Notes: generated by a model from the sequence alone, not told the origin. Shown: positions 1 through 7,664, counted from the stretch's first letter. The stretch is DNA of 8,175 nt from an uncultured Lachnospiraceae bacterium (GCA_910583615.1 CAJTXP010000080.1:1-8175), one strand, 5' to 3'. Program-made: numbers and translations.

Positions 1-48
1 CGTGGGACAGTGCAGGCACAGTCCCCCGTCTTCATCCGGTGGCGTCCG
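1..48 (-). pseudogene. Edge of a further rhs fragment (next cassette)
   Basis: This stretch aligns with 4730-4778, where the truncated rhs reading frame of the neighbouring cassette begins. The rest of the fragment would lie left of the window. In the minus-strand frame bounded by the TAA at 49-51, the codons read RTPPDEDGGLCLHCPT, against RMLPDEDRGFCLHCPH in the other copy. The Met of that copy is Thr (ACG) here, so no start codon is conserved. This copy is also one base shorter in the G/C run near the edge, which shifts the frame relative to the Rhs core. The few visible residues are upstream of recognisable YD repeats, so the assignment rests on nucleotide homology to the other cassette, not on protein motifs. 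Confidence 0.5.
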
Positions 49-2002
49 TTACCCGCAGGAGCATACTATACCGTTGTTCCCGGCTCATACACAGCATAGA
101 ACACTGCCGTTTCCTGTGCTCTCGTTTCCGAATCTTCCGGCACACAGGCTGGCTCCTTTCCGATTGGGTCTGTCAAGGTGCTCTCTGTCCCGTTTTCTCT
201 TCTGCATGGCTGGATGGTAGTCTGAAAAGCTGCACTGGCACGCAGAAACAGTAGGGCTTTTCATCATCTGCCCGGTGTACAGTGGGCTGGCTGCTTTCAT
301 AAAATCTGGTCCTGCATCCTGAAGCATTCAGGCATAGGGTCTGCGCAGCTTGTCCTGCACTGGCCCATGCGGCATAGACGAATATACAGACAATACCTCT
401 CTGGACTTGTCTGCATCCATGTCACTTTCACCAGCCGCCATTGTTCAGGTATATTCGTGTTCTGCATCGTGAAAGTCTTAGATGTATAGTTTACATAACA
501 CATAAAGCATTATTACATACAAAACAGACTGGTATGCAGACAGGATTTCTCCAGCCTGCCCATGTTTATGACATTTGATCTGTTCAGAGCGTTCAGAATC
601 GTCCAGTCCGTATGTCAGTTCAACCGCATTCATTCTGGCAGTGCTTCTATACCCATTCCCGGATAGCAGTAATACAGAGAAGCAGATTCAGAAATTTACA
701 CAATCCACCGTTTCAAGTCTGCATCGTTTATTCCATACAAAACAGGCTGTTCCACTGGCAGGACAGTTCAAAATCAGAATCGCCAGCATTCCGACAAAAT
801 AGGGCAGATACCATGATGCACTTCCCCAGACGTTACAGGCAAAAAGCAGAGAAACAGACTTCCATGTAACAGCTCTTACATTTCCACAGATTACATTCCA
901 GATCATCCAACTGCCAGTAAAGTCCTGTACCGTGCTTCAGGAGGCAAGATATTTTACAGTTACCACAATGCAGATATCCCACTGCCAGATACCGGGTAAC
1001 AGCATTACACAGTAGGGCACTGGAAAACCCAGTCACTGTAAATTCACCTTGAAGAATTATAAAATCAGGATTTATCTTTTTAGGAAAGCAGTGGTTTCCA
1101 AAGATGCCACGCAAAGTCAGTAATCCAGTGGCAGTCAGAAAAACATGGGGCTTCCTCGATGCTGATCAGATATCTGTTCTGCATCTGCTTAGTTCATTGC
1201 CTGTGGAAATCAAACTTTTTGCGCAGAAGTGGACAGTTCATACTTTCCGCTGCTTTTCATCCTTGTAGCGGTTCTGCATGTTAAATCTCTGAAACTGACT
1301 GGTCAGTTCTAAACCAGACAGTCTTTTCCCGGTGGTCAGTAACAGACATTGTAAATACTAGCCAAATAAGAGGAAACAACAAGCATTTGTAAATACTGGT
1401 GAACACTCATTTCATTTTATATCAAGCTTTATTTCTCCCCGCATGGCAGTGGCATCACAAATAGAATAACGAAAGCAAATGCAGGTGGTCTGGTGTTGAT
1501 GTATGTAAATCCTTTAATCGTTTTTCGATTTCTTTTTTTACCCTATGCCTGTTTTTCTGACAACCTGTTCCTCTGATTGCTAGACATATCTATTCTTCAT
1601 TTTCTCTTAGTCTGCGCAACAGAACTTAGGGGAAGGATTTCAGCTCTTCTTATTCCAACGGCAATAGATTAAACTGTCAGGACTTTACGAATAGCTGATT
1701 CCGTTCATTTCCGGTCAACAGTCTATAACCGCAAATCACACGTAAATATTTCTTATTTCCTCACCACTTTCTTCCCAGCTTTCTTTAATTAACCTGCCCC
1801 TAAAGTTTCCCTGTCAGCCAAATCAACAGGATTTTCAAGGAACATAAGCAGCAGACTTCTATATCTGCTGAATTAACAGCTTCATTTTTCTGTCTGGCAA
1901 TGCTGTCTATAATGGTTGATGCAAAAATCCCTTACTGACAGGCACAGTTACATTGACACTGCTTTTCCATCTTTCGATCAGACAGTATTACTTTTGTCTC
2001 TT

Positions 2003-2272
2003 CCATCGTCCTGCTCAAATTTCTGTTTCTGTTCCGGGCTGCGGACATTGAAGTTTCTAACTGCCCTGACCCGTGTATTGAAATATTTTCAGGCAGAGTG
2101 TAGCTTTTTCGTTGTTGCATCCGCCACGCAGACAGCCTGATTCGCCATCCGGGCGAAGGCGGCTTTTCCCGGACATCCATGTCCGGGAACTGCTGGCTGC
2201 CCACAGGGCAGTAAGAAACTTCTAATGTCCTCCGCAACGGAACAGAAACAGAATATTTGTGCAGTGCGATGG
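2003..2272. mobile_element. MITE-like palindromic element, copy A
   Basis: The ends form long imperfect terminal inverted repeats. The left arm at 2003-2068 begins CCATCG and ends CTGCCCTG. The right arm at 2204-2272 is its reverse complement, starting CAGGGCAG and ending CGATGG, with roughly 80-85 percent matching by eye and a few small indels. Shared inner blocks include TTCTGTTTCTGTTCCG and GAAGTTTCT. The core of about 135 bases has no transposase and contains further hairpins. A clear target-site duplication is not visible. The element sits at the end of the non-coding block, and its right end is 2 bases inside the point where homology between cassettes stops. It could be a MITE, a recombination site or a structured RNA; the palindrome is observed, the role is inference. 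Confidence 0.7.
2141..2211. other. Cluster of three internal hairpins, copy A
   Basis: Three inverted repeats follow one another. TTCGCC (2141-2146) pairs with GGCGAA (2152-2157). The palindrome CCCGGACATCCATGTCCGGG spans 2168-2187. CTGCCC (2197-2202) pairs with GGGCAG (2206-2211). The last GGGCAG also belongs to the right terminal arm of the surrounding palindromic element, where it pairs with CTGCCC at 2061-2066, so the local and long-range folds exclude each other. The first two hairpins are unchanged in the other copy. Confidence 0.65.
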
Positions 2273-2397
2273 TTAAAAGTCAAAATACCTCTAATCACTC
2301 TTCCATTAATCCAAAAGCATCTTAAATATACAATCATGCTTTCATTTATTATAATATTTCTTCAGAAGCTATTAAAACAACACTATTTCTACTATTA

Positions 2398-2967
2398 TTA
2401 AACCAGTAAAAAGTTTTCCGGTCGAATCCTTAATGAAACAATCTCATTTTCTACAACTAAATACTGCGCACATATATCTTTACATATAAACTCACCCATC
2501 TCATTTCTAGCATCTATTTTTTTTATATCACTTGGATGAACTATATGATACAACCTGTCATATTCTATCTTCAAAATCCCCCTTTTTTTAAGATATGTCC
2601 TTATTAATTGATCTGGTACATAACACGAACAATATTCAATCGCTATTCCTAGTTCATCTATAACTATTTTCTCTGTCATATTAGCTGTATCATAGAAAAA
2701 ATATATTGATTCCATCTTTCCAGTACTCTGTGATCTTTCGGATTCTAAAGTTGCAGCTTCAAAAAATACAAATTGGTACGGATTAGAATGCGATTCTGAT
2801 ACAGTAAGTTGTGCCAAACAACTATTAAATGAGAAATCAAGTATTAATATATCATTATTATTCTTTGACACCTCAATTTCATCATGTTGCCCCATATATG
2901 GTAATATATTTTGTTGACTCCATTTAAATATACTATTTTTTATTTTTTCAAAGGTATAATTTCCCAT
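2398..2967 (-). CDS. Presumed immunity protein of the TreTu-like Rhs toxin
   Basis: This 189-residue protein has no signal peptide or membrane segment, so it should act in the cytoplasm. Its place directly behind a toxin tip is the classical position of an immunity gene, whose product would bind and neutralise that tip. I do not recognise the family. Visible features are an acidic/aromatic middle (ESIYFFYD), a possible helical segment around IRTYLKKRGILKIEYDRLYH, and several Cys residues. The start follows the rhs stop by 2 bases, and AAGGAA at 2978-2983, inside the last rhs codons, lies 10 bases before the ATG; the two are probably translationally coupled. The gene is much more AT-rich than the Rhs core. 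Behind its stop is a 123-base AT-rich spacer with only a weak possible hairpin (2314-2342) before the conserved block. The immunity role is inferred from context. Confidence 0.75.
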   Translation of the reverse strand: MGNYTFEKIKNSIFKWSQQNILPYMGQHDEIEVSKNNNDILILDFSFNSCLAQLTVSESHSNPYQFVFFEAATLESERSQSTGKMESIYFFYDTANMTEKIVIDELGIAIEYCSCYVPDQLIRTYLKKRGILKIEYDRLYHIVHPSDIKKIDARNEMGEFICKDICAQYLVVENEIVSLRIRPENFLLV

Positions 2968-2969
2968 AA

Positions 2970-3353
2970 TTATTTATTTCCTTTTATTTCTATATTTGTA
3001 GCCATTGGCATTTCAGTTATTCGCGGCAAGCCTTTTTTCATATATAACCTGTCCATCAGAGAACCTGGGCCATTAATAATTCCCCATCCATCTGCACCAC
3101 CAGCAGAGAGCGTGTTACTTGGCACATCAAATTCAACATAGATTGAGCCAATAGGAGCTTGTTTTCCAAAAGCATCTATGTTGGCAGGATTCGCAACATG
3201 AACCTTATTGTCTCCTGACATCTGCACTTGTCCTGTCTGTACCATTTGATTATATTCTTCTTGTGACATCCATCTTCCTACTCTAGTTGTGCCAATTTCA
3301 CCAGTTCCTTCAGCCCCCGGCTGTTGTTTATTCACACCATACAGTTCTATCCC
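2970..3353 (-). other. Toxin tip resembling TreTu-type ADP-ribosyltransferase domain
   Basis: These 127 residues follow VDPTGH and are specific to this cassette. The pattern, in order, is TTRVGRWMSQEEY (residues 496-508), a VANP motif, GSIYVEFDVP (543-552), GWGIINGPGSL and a final KKGLP...MP.ATNI. From memory this matches Rhs tips classed as TreTu, which ADP-ribosylate elongation factor Tu and stop translation in the target cell. Arg498 would be the candidate for the NAD-contacting Arg and the YVEFDVP strand part of the ART fold; these residue roles are inference. The DNA is less GC-rich than the core, consistent with exchange as a module. The family assignment has not been confirmed by any search. 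Confidence 0.55.
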
Positions 3354-4775
3354 ATGCCCGGTCGGGTCAACGTACTTCACCGGATTATTTGCACAGTACG
3401 CGTACAGGTTCAGTCCGTCTCCCCGGTAGGTGTCCTCCTGGGTGAATCTGCCTGTCTCCGGGTTGTAGTATCTGGCCCTCAGGTAGTACTGCCCTGTCTC
3501 CCGGTCGTACTCCTGCCCCGTGTACAGCAGGCGGTTGGGGGCCTGCCCGCTTTCCTCCAGCAGGTTCCCGAATGCGTCGTAGCGGCAGGCTTTGGTGATG
3601 TTATGGGCTTCATCCAGCAGGAAGAGGGCGCTGCCAAGCTCGTCCCTCACATGGTGGTGTCTGTTCCCCTCCCCCTGTTCGGAGCATACCGTGTCCACTC
3701 CCCTTGTGTAGCGGATGCCGCTCCCCGGGTGGCTTCCCTCCCACAGCAGGCTTCCCCTGTCGTAGAAGCTGTATGAGGGCACGCCGTCCCTCTCGCTCCT
3801 GTAGCGCATCCCCTCCCCGTCGTAGTGGTATCTGCATACTGCATTTTCTGTATCTGCTTCTATCAGGCGCCCCAGCGCGTCGTAGGCATAGCTTCTGTTC
3901 CTTCCTCCCCTCTCTTCCAGCAGGTTCCCCCGGCTGTCGTAGGCGTACAGGGTCTGCGCGCCGTCCGGTTTTGTCAGGCTGGTGAGCTGGTTTAAGGCGT
4001 TGTAGGTGTAGCGTTCGCATCCCGCCGCCGTCTCTTTCGACAGGCGGTTGCCTGCATGGTCGTAGGTGTAGCGTTCCCATCTGCCGTCATATGACGCCTC
4101 CGTCAGGCGGTTCCTGCTGTCGTAGGCGTAACGGTCTTTTCCCTTCCGTATGCAGTTGCCGTTGCCGTCATAGGCATAGGAGAGGTTCAGGAGCACTTTC
4201 CCGTCGGGCATGACTGCTGTCAGTTCCGACAGTGTTCCGTCGTCCCCGTATCCGTATCTTGTCTCCACGCCGTTTCCCTGGCGCAGGCGGTTTACGCGGC
4301 CTGCGCCGTCGTACTGGTACTGTGCCAGCATTGTTCCCGCTCCGTCCGTTATCCCGCTGATCCTGCCGAGTGCGTCATAGGTATAGGCGGTATCCTTTCC
4401 CCAGGGGTCTGTCAGTTTTGTGACGTTTCCGGCCGCGTCGTACTCGTAGTGGAGGAGTCTCCTGCCTTTTCTGTCCGTCTTGGTGTGCAGGCGGCCTGCC
4501 CTGGTGTAGGTGTAGCGGTAGGAGGTGCCGCCGCCGAGGGCTTCGCGCAGTCTTCCGTTTTCGTAGTAGGCGTACTGGCGGATGACGGGGTTTCTTCCTT
4601 TTCTGTCCTCTGCGCGGCGGTAGACGGGGCTGCCGTCTATGTTGGAGTGGATGTATTCGGTGCTGCCGTTTCTGTCCGTATGGGCGCTCAGGCGGCCCTG
4701 TCTGTCGTAGCGGTAGGTTTCGCTGCGGCCGTGGGGGCAGTGCAGGCAGAATCCCCTATCTTCATCCGGTAGCAT
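2970..4775 (-). CDS. 5'-truncated Rhs/YD-repeat protein with C-terminal toxin tip
   Basis: The product is 601 residues long if the ATG at 4775 is used. About 13 YD repeats (YDALGRISGITD-like units) fill residues 20-340. An Rhs core follows at about 373-474, with YYLRARYYNPETGRF and YAYCANNPVKYVDPTGH. Residues 475-601 form the variable tip. In this family the repeats build a shell around the tip, and the conserved core end marks the tip boundary. Full Gram-positive Rhs/WapA proteins are usually several times longer and carry an N-terminal export region, which is missing here. The ATG is doubtful: TAA lies two codons upstream, no ribosome binding site precedes it, and the homologous codon near position 46 is ACG. 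The fragment is therefore probably a silent cassette that donates its tip to a full-length rhs gene. Confidence 0.88.
   Translation of the reverse strand: MLPDEDRGFCLHCPHGRSETYRYDRQGRLSAHTDRNGSTEYIHSNIDGSPVYRRAEDRKGRNPVIRQYAYYENGRLREALGGGTSYRYTYTRAGRLHTKTDRKGRRLLHYEYDAAGNVTKLTDPWGKDTAYTYDALGRISGITDGAGTMLAQYQYDGAGRVNRLRQGNGVETRYGYGDDGTLSELTAVMPDGKVLLNLSYAYDGNGNCIRKGKDRYAYDSRNRLTEASYDGRWERYTYDHAGNRLSKETAAGCERYTYNALNQLTSLTKPDGAQTLYAYDSRGNLLEERGGRNRSYAYDALGRLIEADTENAVCRYHYDGEGMRYRSERDGVPSYSFYDRGSLLWEGSHPGSGIRYTRGVDTVCSEQGEGNRHHHVRDELGSALFLLDEAHNITKACRYDAFGNLLEESGQAPNRLLYTGQEYDRETGQYYLRARYYNPETGRFTQEDTYRGDGLNLYAYCANNPVKYVDPTGHGIELYGVNKQQPGAEGTGEIGTTRVGRWMSQEEYNQMVQTGQVQMSGDNKVHVANPANIDAFGKQAPIGSIYVEFDVPSNTLSAGGADGWGIINGPGSLMDRLYMKKGLPRITEMPMATNIEIKGNK
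3354..3408 (-). repeat. Rhs core end shared between cassettes, copy 1
   Basis: These 55 bases encode the end of the Rhs core up to the His of VDPTGH and match 8121-8175 at 54 of 55 positions; the only difference is G at 3372 against A at 8139. Identity ends exactly at the His codon, where the two tips begin. The stretch is the visible part of the upstream homology arm for tip exchange. Confidence 0.9.
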
Positions 4776-6767
4776 CCGTTACCCGCAGGAGCATACTATA
4801 CCGTTGTTCCCGGCTCATACGAAGCATAGAACACTGCCGTTTCCTGTGCTCTCGTTTCCGAATCTTCCGGCACACGGGCTGGAAGCGTTCTGGTCAGTTG
4901 CGTCATAAGGTTTACTGTTTCTGCATGACTGGACGGTAAGTACAGGCTGAAAAGCTGCACTGGCACGCAGAAACAGTAGGGCTTTTCATCATCTGCCCAG
5001 TGGACAGTGGACTGCCAGCTTTCATAAGGTCTAGTCCTGTATTCTGAAGCATTCCGGCACAGGCTCTGCACAGCTTGTCCTGCACTGGCACATGCGGCAT
5101 GGACGGAGATACACACAATAGTCCTCTGAATTTGTCTGCATCTATGCCGCCTTCACCAGCCGCCATTGTTCAGGTATATCCGGTTCTGCATCGTAAAAGT
5201 CTTAGATGTATAGTTTACATAACGCGAAAAGCATCATTACATGCAGCACAGGCTGGTATGCAGACAGGATTTCTCCGGCCTGTACATTTTCATAACGTCT
5301 GATCTGTTCAGGCTGCTGCGGAATCGTCCAGTCCGTATGTCAGTTCAACCGCATTTATGCTGGCAGTGCTTCTATACCAATGACACGGATAACTGGCTAC
5401 AACGAAATACATCTCTGATCTGTTCCACTCTGCATATATGATTCCGAAACTTACACAATCCACTGTTTCAAGTCTGCATCGTTTATTCCATGCAAAGCAG
5501 GCTGTCCCACTGGCAGGACAGCTAAAAGTCAGAGCCATACGCATTCCGATTGGCTACGGCAGATACCATGATGTACTTCCCCAGACGTTACAGGCAGTAA
5601 GCAGAGAAACAGACTTCCATGTAACAGCTCTTATATTTTCACAGATTACATTTCAGATCATCCAACTGCCAGTAAAGTCCTGTGCCGTGCTTCAGGAAGC
5701 GAGATATTTTACAGTTACCACAATGCAGATGCCCCACTGGCAGATACCGGACAGCAGTCTTACACAACAGGACACAGGAAAACCCGGTCACTGTAAATCC
5801 ACCTTGAAGAATTATAAAATCAGGATTTATCTTTTTAGGAAAGCAGTGGTTTCCAAAGATGCCACGCAAAGTCAGTAATCCAGTGGCAGTCAGAAAAACA
5901 TGGGGCTTCCTCGATGCTGATCAGATATCTGTTCTGCATCTGCTCACTTCATTGCCTGTGGAAGCAGACTTACTCCCCATAGGTAAGCATTTCATACTTT
6001 CCTCTGCTCTTCACCACTCTGGCGGTTGCACATGGTAAAATTCCTGAGACTGTCTGGTCAGCTCCAAAGCAGACAGTCTTTTTCCGATAGTCAGTAACAG
6101 GCAGATTCTACATGTATGAATCTGATAAGAAGAAACGGCAAACAATCCCGAATCAGTTGCGTACCGGTTTGGGGTTGTGTCAGACTTTATTTCATCCATA
6201 TGGCAGTGGTATCACAGATGCAGTATTGAAAAGTAAATGCAGGTGGTCTGGTGTTGATGTATGTATACTTTAAACGTTTTTTGATATCACTTTTTCACCT
6301 TATGTCTGTTTATCTGACAACCTGTTTTCTTTGTTTGCCAGACATTTCTGTTTTTCATTTTCTCTTAGTCTGCGCATTGGAACTTAGGGAAAGGATTTCA
6401 GCCTGTCTTATTTCAACGGCAATAGATCAAACTGTCAGGACTTTACGAATAGCTGATTCCGTTCATTTCCGGTCAACAGTCTATAACCGCAAATCACACG
6501 TAAATATTTCTTATTTCCTCACCACTTCCTTCCCAACTTTCTTTAATTAACGTGCCCCTAAAGTTTAAAGTTTCCCTGTCAGCCAAATCAACAGGGTTTT
6601 CAAGGAACATAAGCAGCAGACTTCTATATCTGCTGAATTGATAACTTTATTTTTCTGTCCGTCAATGCTTTCTATAATGGCTGATGCAAAAATCCCTTAC
6701 TGACAGGCAGAGTTACATTAACACTGCTTTTCCATCTTTCAATCAGGCAGTATTCCTTTTGTCTCTT

Positions 6768-7037
6768 CCATCGTCCTGCTCAAATTTCTGTTTCTGTTCC
6801 GGGCTGCGGACATTGAAGTTTCTAACTGCCCTGACCCGTGTATTGAAATATTTTCAGGCAGAGTGTAGCTTTTTCGTTGTTGCATCCGCCACGCAGACAG
6901 CCTGATTCGCCATCCGGGCGAAGGCGGCTTTTCCCGGACATCCATGTCCGGGAACTGCTGGCTGTCTACAGGGCAGTAAGAAACTTCTAATGTCCTCCGC
7001 AACGGAACAGAAACAGAATATTTGTGCAGTGCGATGG
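6768..7037. mobile_element. MITE-like palindromic element, copy B
   Basis: This is the second copy of the 270 bp palindromic element, 268 of 270 bases identical to 2003-2272. The left terminal arm is 6768-6833 and the right arm 6969-7037. The two differences (6965 and 6967, both C to T) fall in the inner hairpin arm and change CTGCCC to CTGTCT. Those bases can still pair with GGGCAG through G-U wobbles if the plus strand is transcribed, but would give A-C mismatches on the minus strand. As in copy A, cassette homology ends 2 bases outside the element, and the immunity gene stop lies about 80 bases away. No encoded protein is likely. Confidence 0.7.
6906..6976. other. Cluster of three internal hairpins, copy B
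   Basis: The same three inverted repeats as in copy A are present: TTCGCC/GGCGAA at 6906-6922, the 20-base palindrome at 6933-6952, and CTGTCT/GGGCAG at 6962-6976. The first two are identical between copies. The third is weakened to wobble pairs, which may favour the competing long-range pairing of GGGCAG with the left terminal arm. Confidence 0.6.
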
Positions 7038-7117
7038 TTGAAAAAATTAGAAAACAACTATTCATACATAATTACTGATTTATATTTTCTATGACACCCT
7101 TTCCTAATCATAACACC

Positions 7118-7657
7118 TTAATTATGTTTTCTTAAATTTGCATAAAATAATTCACACACCGTTTCAATATTTAAAACACCTTTCTTTTCTTGAGAATCTA
7201 TATTTATTTTTAACTCATTACAAAACTTGTCATATGTATTAATTCTTTCCTTACTCCAACACCTACGCTCGTCATAAATATCTGTATTACAATAATTGGA
7301 CAAACTTAAAGCTATTCCTGTAACTAAAAAATATTTTAAAACATCATTTCCATTCATTGAAACACTGGCTGTGATTCCTGACTCAGCTTCTGAAATATAT
7401 GGTGGTTCCGGTTGAATCTCTGTTACAGTTACATAAACTTCATTAGCAGTGTTTTGAAATTTTAAGCATAACACATTATTAGGTTTTAAAACATGTTTTT
7501 CATCAATTTCTATTCTCTTGCCCTCTTTCAACTGTAGTGCCTGTATATATGGCATATCATTATATTGAGTTAATTTTATCAATTCCTCTCTCGATTTGAA
7601 CAGTAAATCTTTAATCGTTATCTCTCTAGTTAAACTAACATCTAAATCTAAAGACAT
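7118..7657 (-). CDS. Presumed immunity protein of the nuclease-like Rhs toxin
   Basis: This 179-residue soluble protein has no signal peptide or membrane segment and is encoded directly behind the tip at 7677-8147, the standard place for the cognate immunity gene. I do not recognise its family and see no similarity to the other immunity protein in the window. The first half is rich in charged residues and beta-like stretches (KRIEIDEKHVLKPNNVLCLKF); the second has a hydrophobic helix-like segment (VLKYFLVTGIALSLSNYC) and a Cys pair around YCNTDIYDERRCW. The start is well supported: GAGAGGAG at 7665-7672 ends 7 bases before the ATG, and the toxin stop lies 19 bases upstream. The gene is very AT-rich. 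Neutralising the neighbouring tip is inference from position. Confidence 0.75.
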   Translation of the reverse strand: MSLDLDVSLTREITIKDLLFKSREELIKLTQYNDMPYIQALQLKEGKRIEIDEKHVLKPNNVLCLKFQNTANEVYVTVTEIQPEPPYISEAESGITASVSMNGNDVLKYFLVTGIALSLSNYCNTDIYDERRCWSKERINTYDKFCNELKINIDSQEKKGVLNIETVCELFYANLRKHN

Positions 7658-7664
7658 TAATTAT

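Larger units (their letters stand above)
1..2274. repeat. 2.3 kb non-coding cassette-separating repeat, copy A
   Basis: This whole stretch is gene-free on both strands and is a direct repeat of 4730-7039. Short open frames exist, but they are not preserved between copies because indels and stops interrupt them. Similarity is uneven. Stretches such as 1045-1189 and 1671-1769 are identical to the other copy, 1991-2274 has two differences in 284 bases, and the part around 1190-1440 is clearly more diverged. Heptamers of the ACTGGCA/TGGCAGT type recur at 234, 636, 754, 912, 981, 1129 and 1444. Homology stops abruptly at 2274, downstream of the immunity gene. I see no tRNA, rRNA or convincing protein. 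Function is unknown; it could be recombination homology, a structured RNA region or decayed mobile DNA. Confidence 0.9.
4730..7039. repeat. 2.3 kb non-coding cassette-separating repeat, copy B
   Basis: This copy of the block at 1-2274 separates the immunity gene ending at 7118 from the truncated rhs. Its left 46 bases overlap the start of the rhs reading frame. No reading frame is preserved between the copies. For example, a minus-strand frame with two CxxC pairs in copy A has a TGA and a lost Cys here. Heptamers of the ACTGGCA type occur at 4959, 5084, 5361, 5509, 5667, 5736, 5884 and 6201. Compared with copy A there is a short duplication, AAAGTTTAAAGTTT, near 6560. Apart from the terminal palindromic element I see no gene, RNA family or transposase in these 2.3 kb. 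Confidence 0.9.

Noticed and set aside
833..1114. Minus-strand frame of 93 residues with two CxxC pairs, resembling a zinc ribbon, also partly open in the other copy
   Set aside because: The second copy has an in-frame TGA between the pairs, and a Cys of the second pair becomes Tyr. Substitutions do not favour third codon positions, and there is no ribosome binding site. The frame survives only because this part of the repeat has no indels.
1516..1537. AATCG-TTTTT-CGATT hairpin followed by a T run, terminator-like on the plus strand
   Set aside because: The stem has only 5 pairs and is not conserved in copy B, and no plus-strand gene precedes it.
1932..2237. Overlapping frames on both strands, conserved in 6684-7065, that could be called small proteins
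   Set aside because: They lie in the palindromic element, where 282 of 284 bases are identical, so any frame would be conserved. The translated palindrome (FPDMDVREKPPSPG) and low-complexity repeats of Arg/Asn look like spurious coding.
2314..2342. AAAGCAT/ATGCTTT inverted repeat behind the first immunity gene as terminator
   Set aside because: The stem is AT-rich with 7 pairs and a 15-base loop, and there is no proper T run; it is too weak in very AT-rich DNA.
3324..4772. Plus-strand open frames of 90-150 residues
   Set aside because: They are antisense shadows of the GC-rich YD-repeat coding region, with repetitive Val/Ala/Ser/Arg composition and no start signals.
4796..5116. 106-residue minus-strand frame upstream of the rhs fragment as a possible N-terminal part
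   Set aside because: It is not open in copy A because of indels, shows no YD repeats or signal peptide, and stops before the rhs frame.
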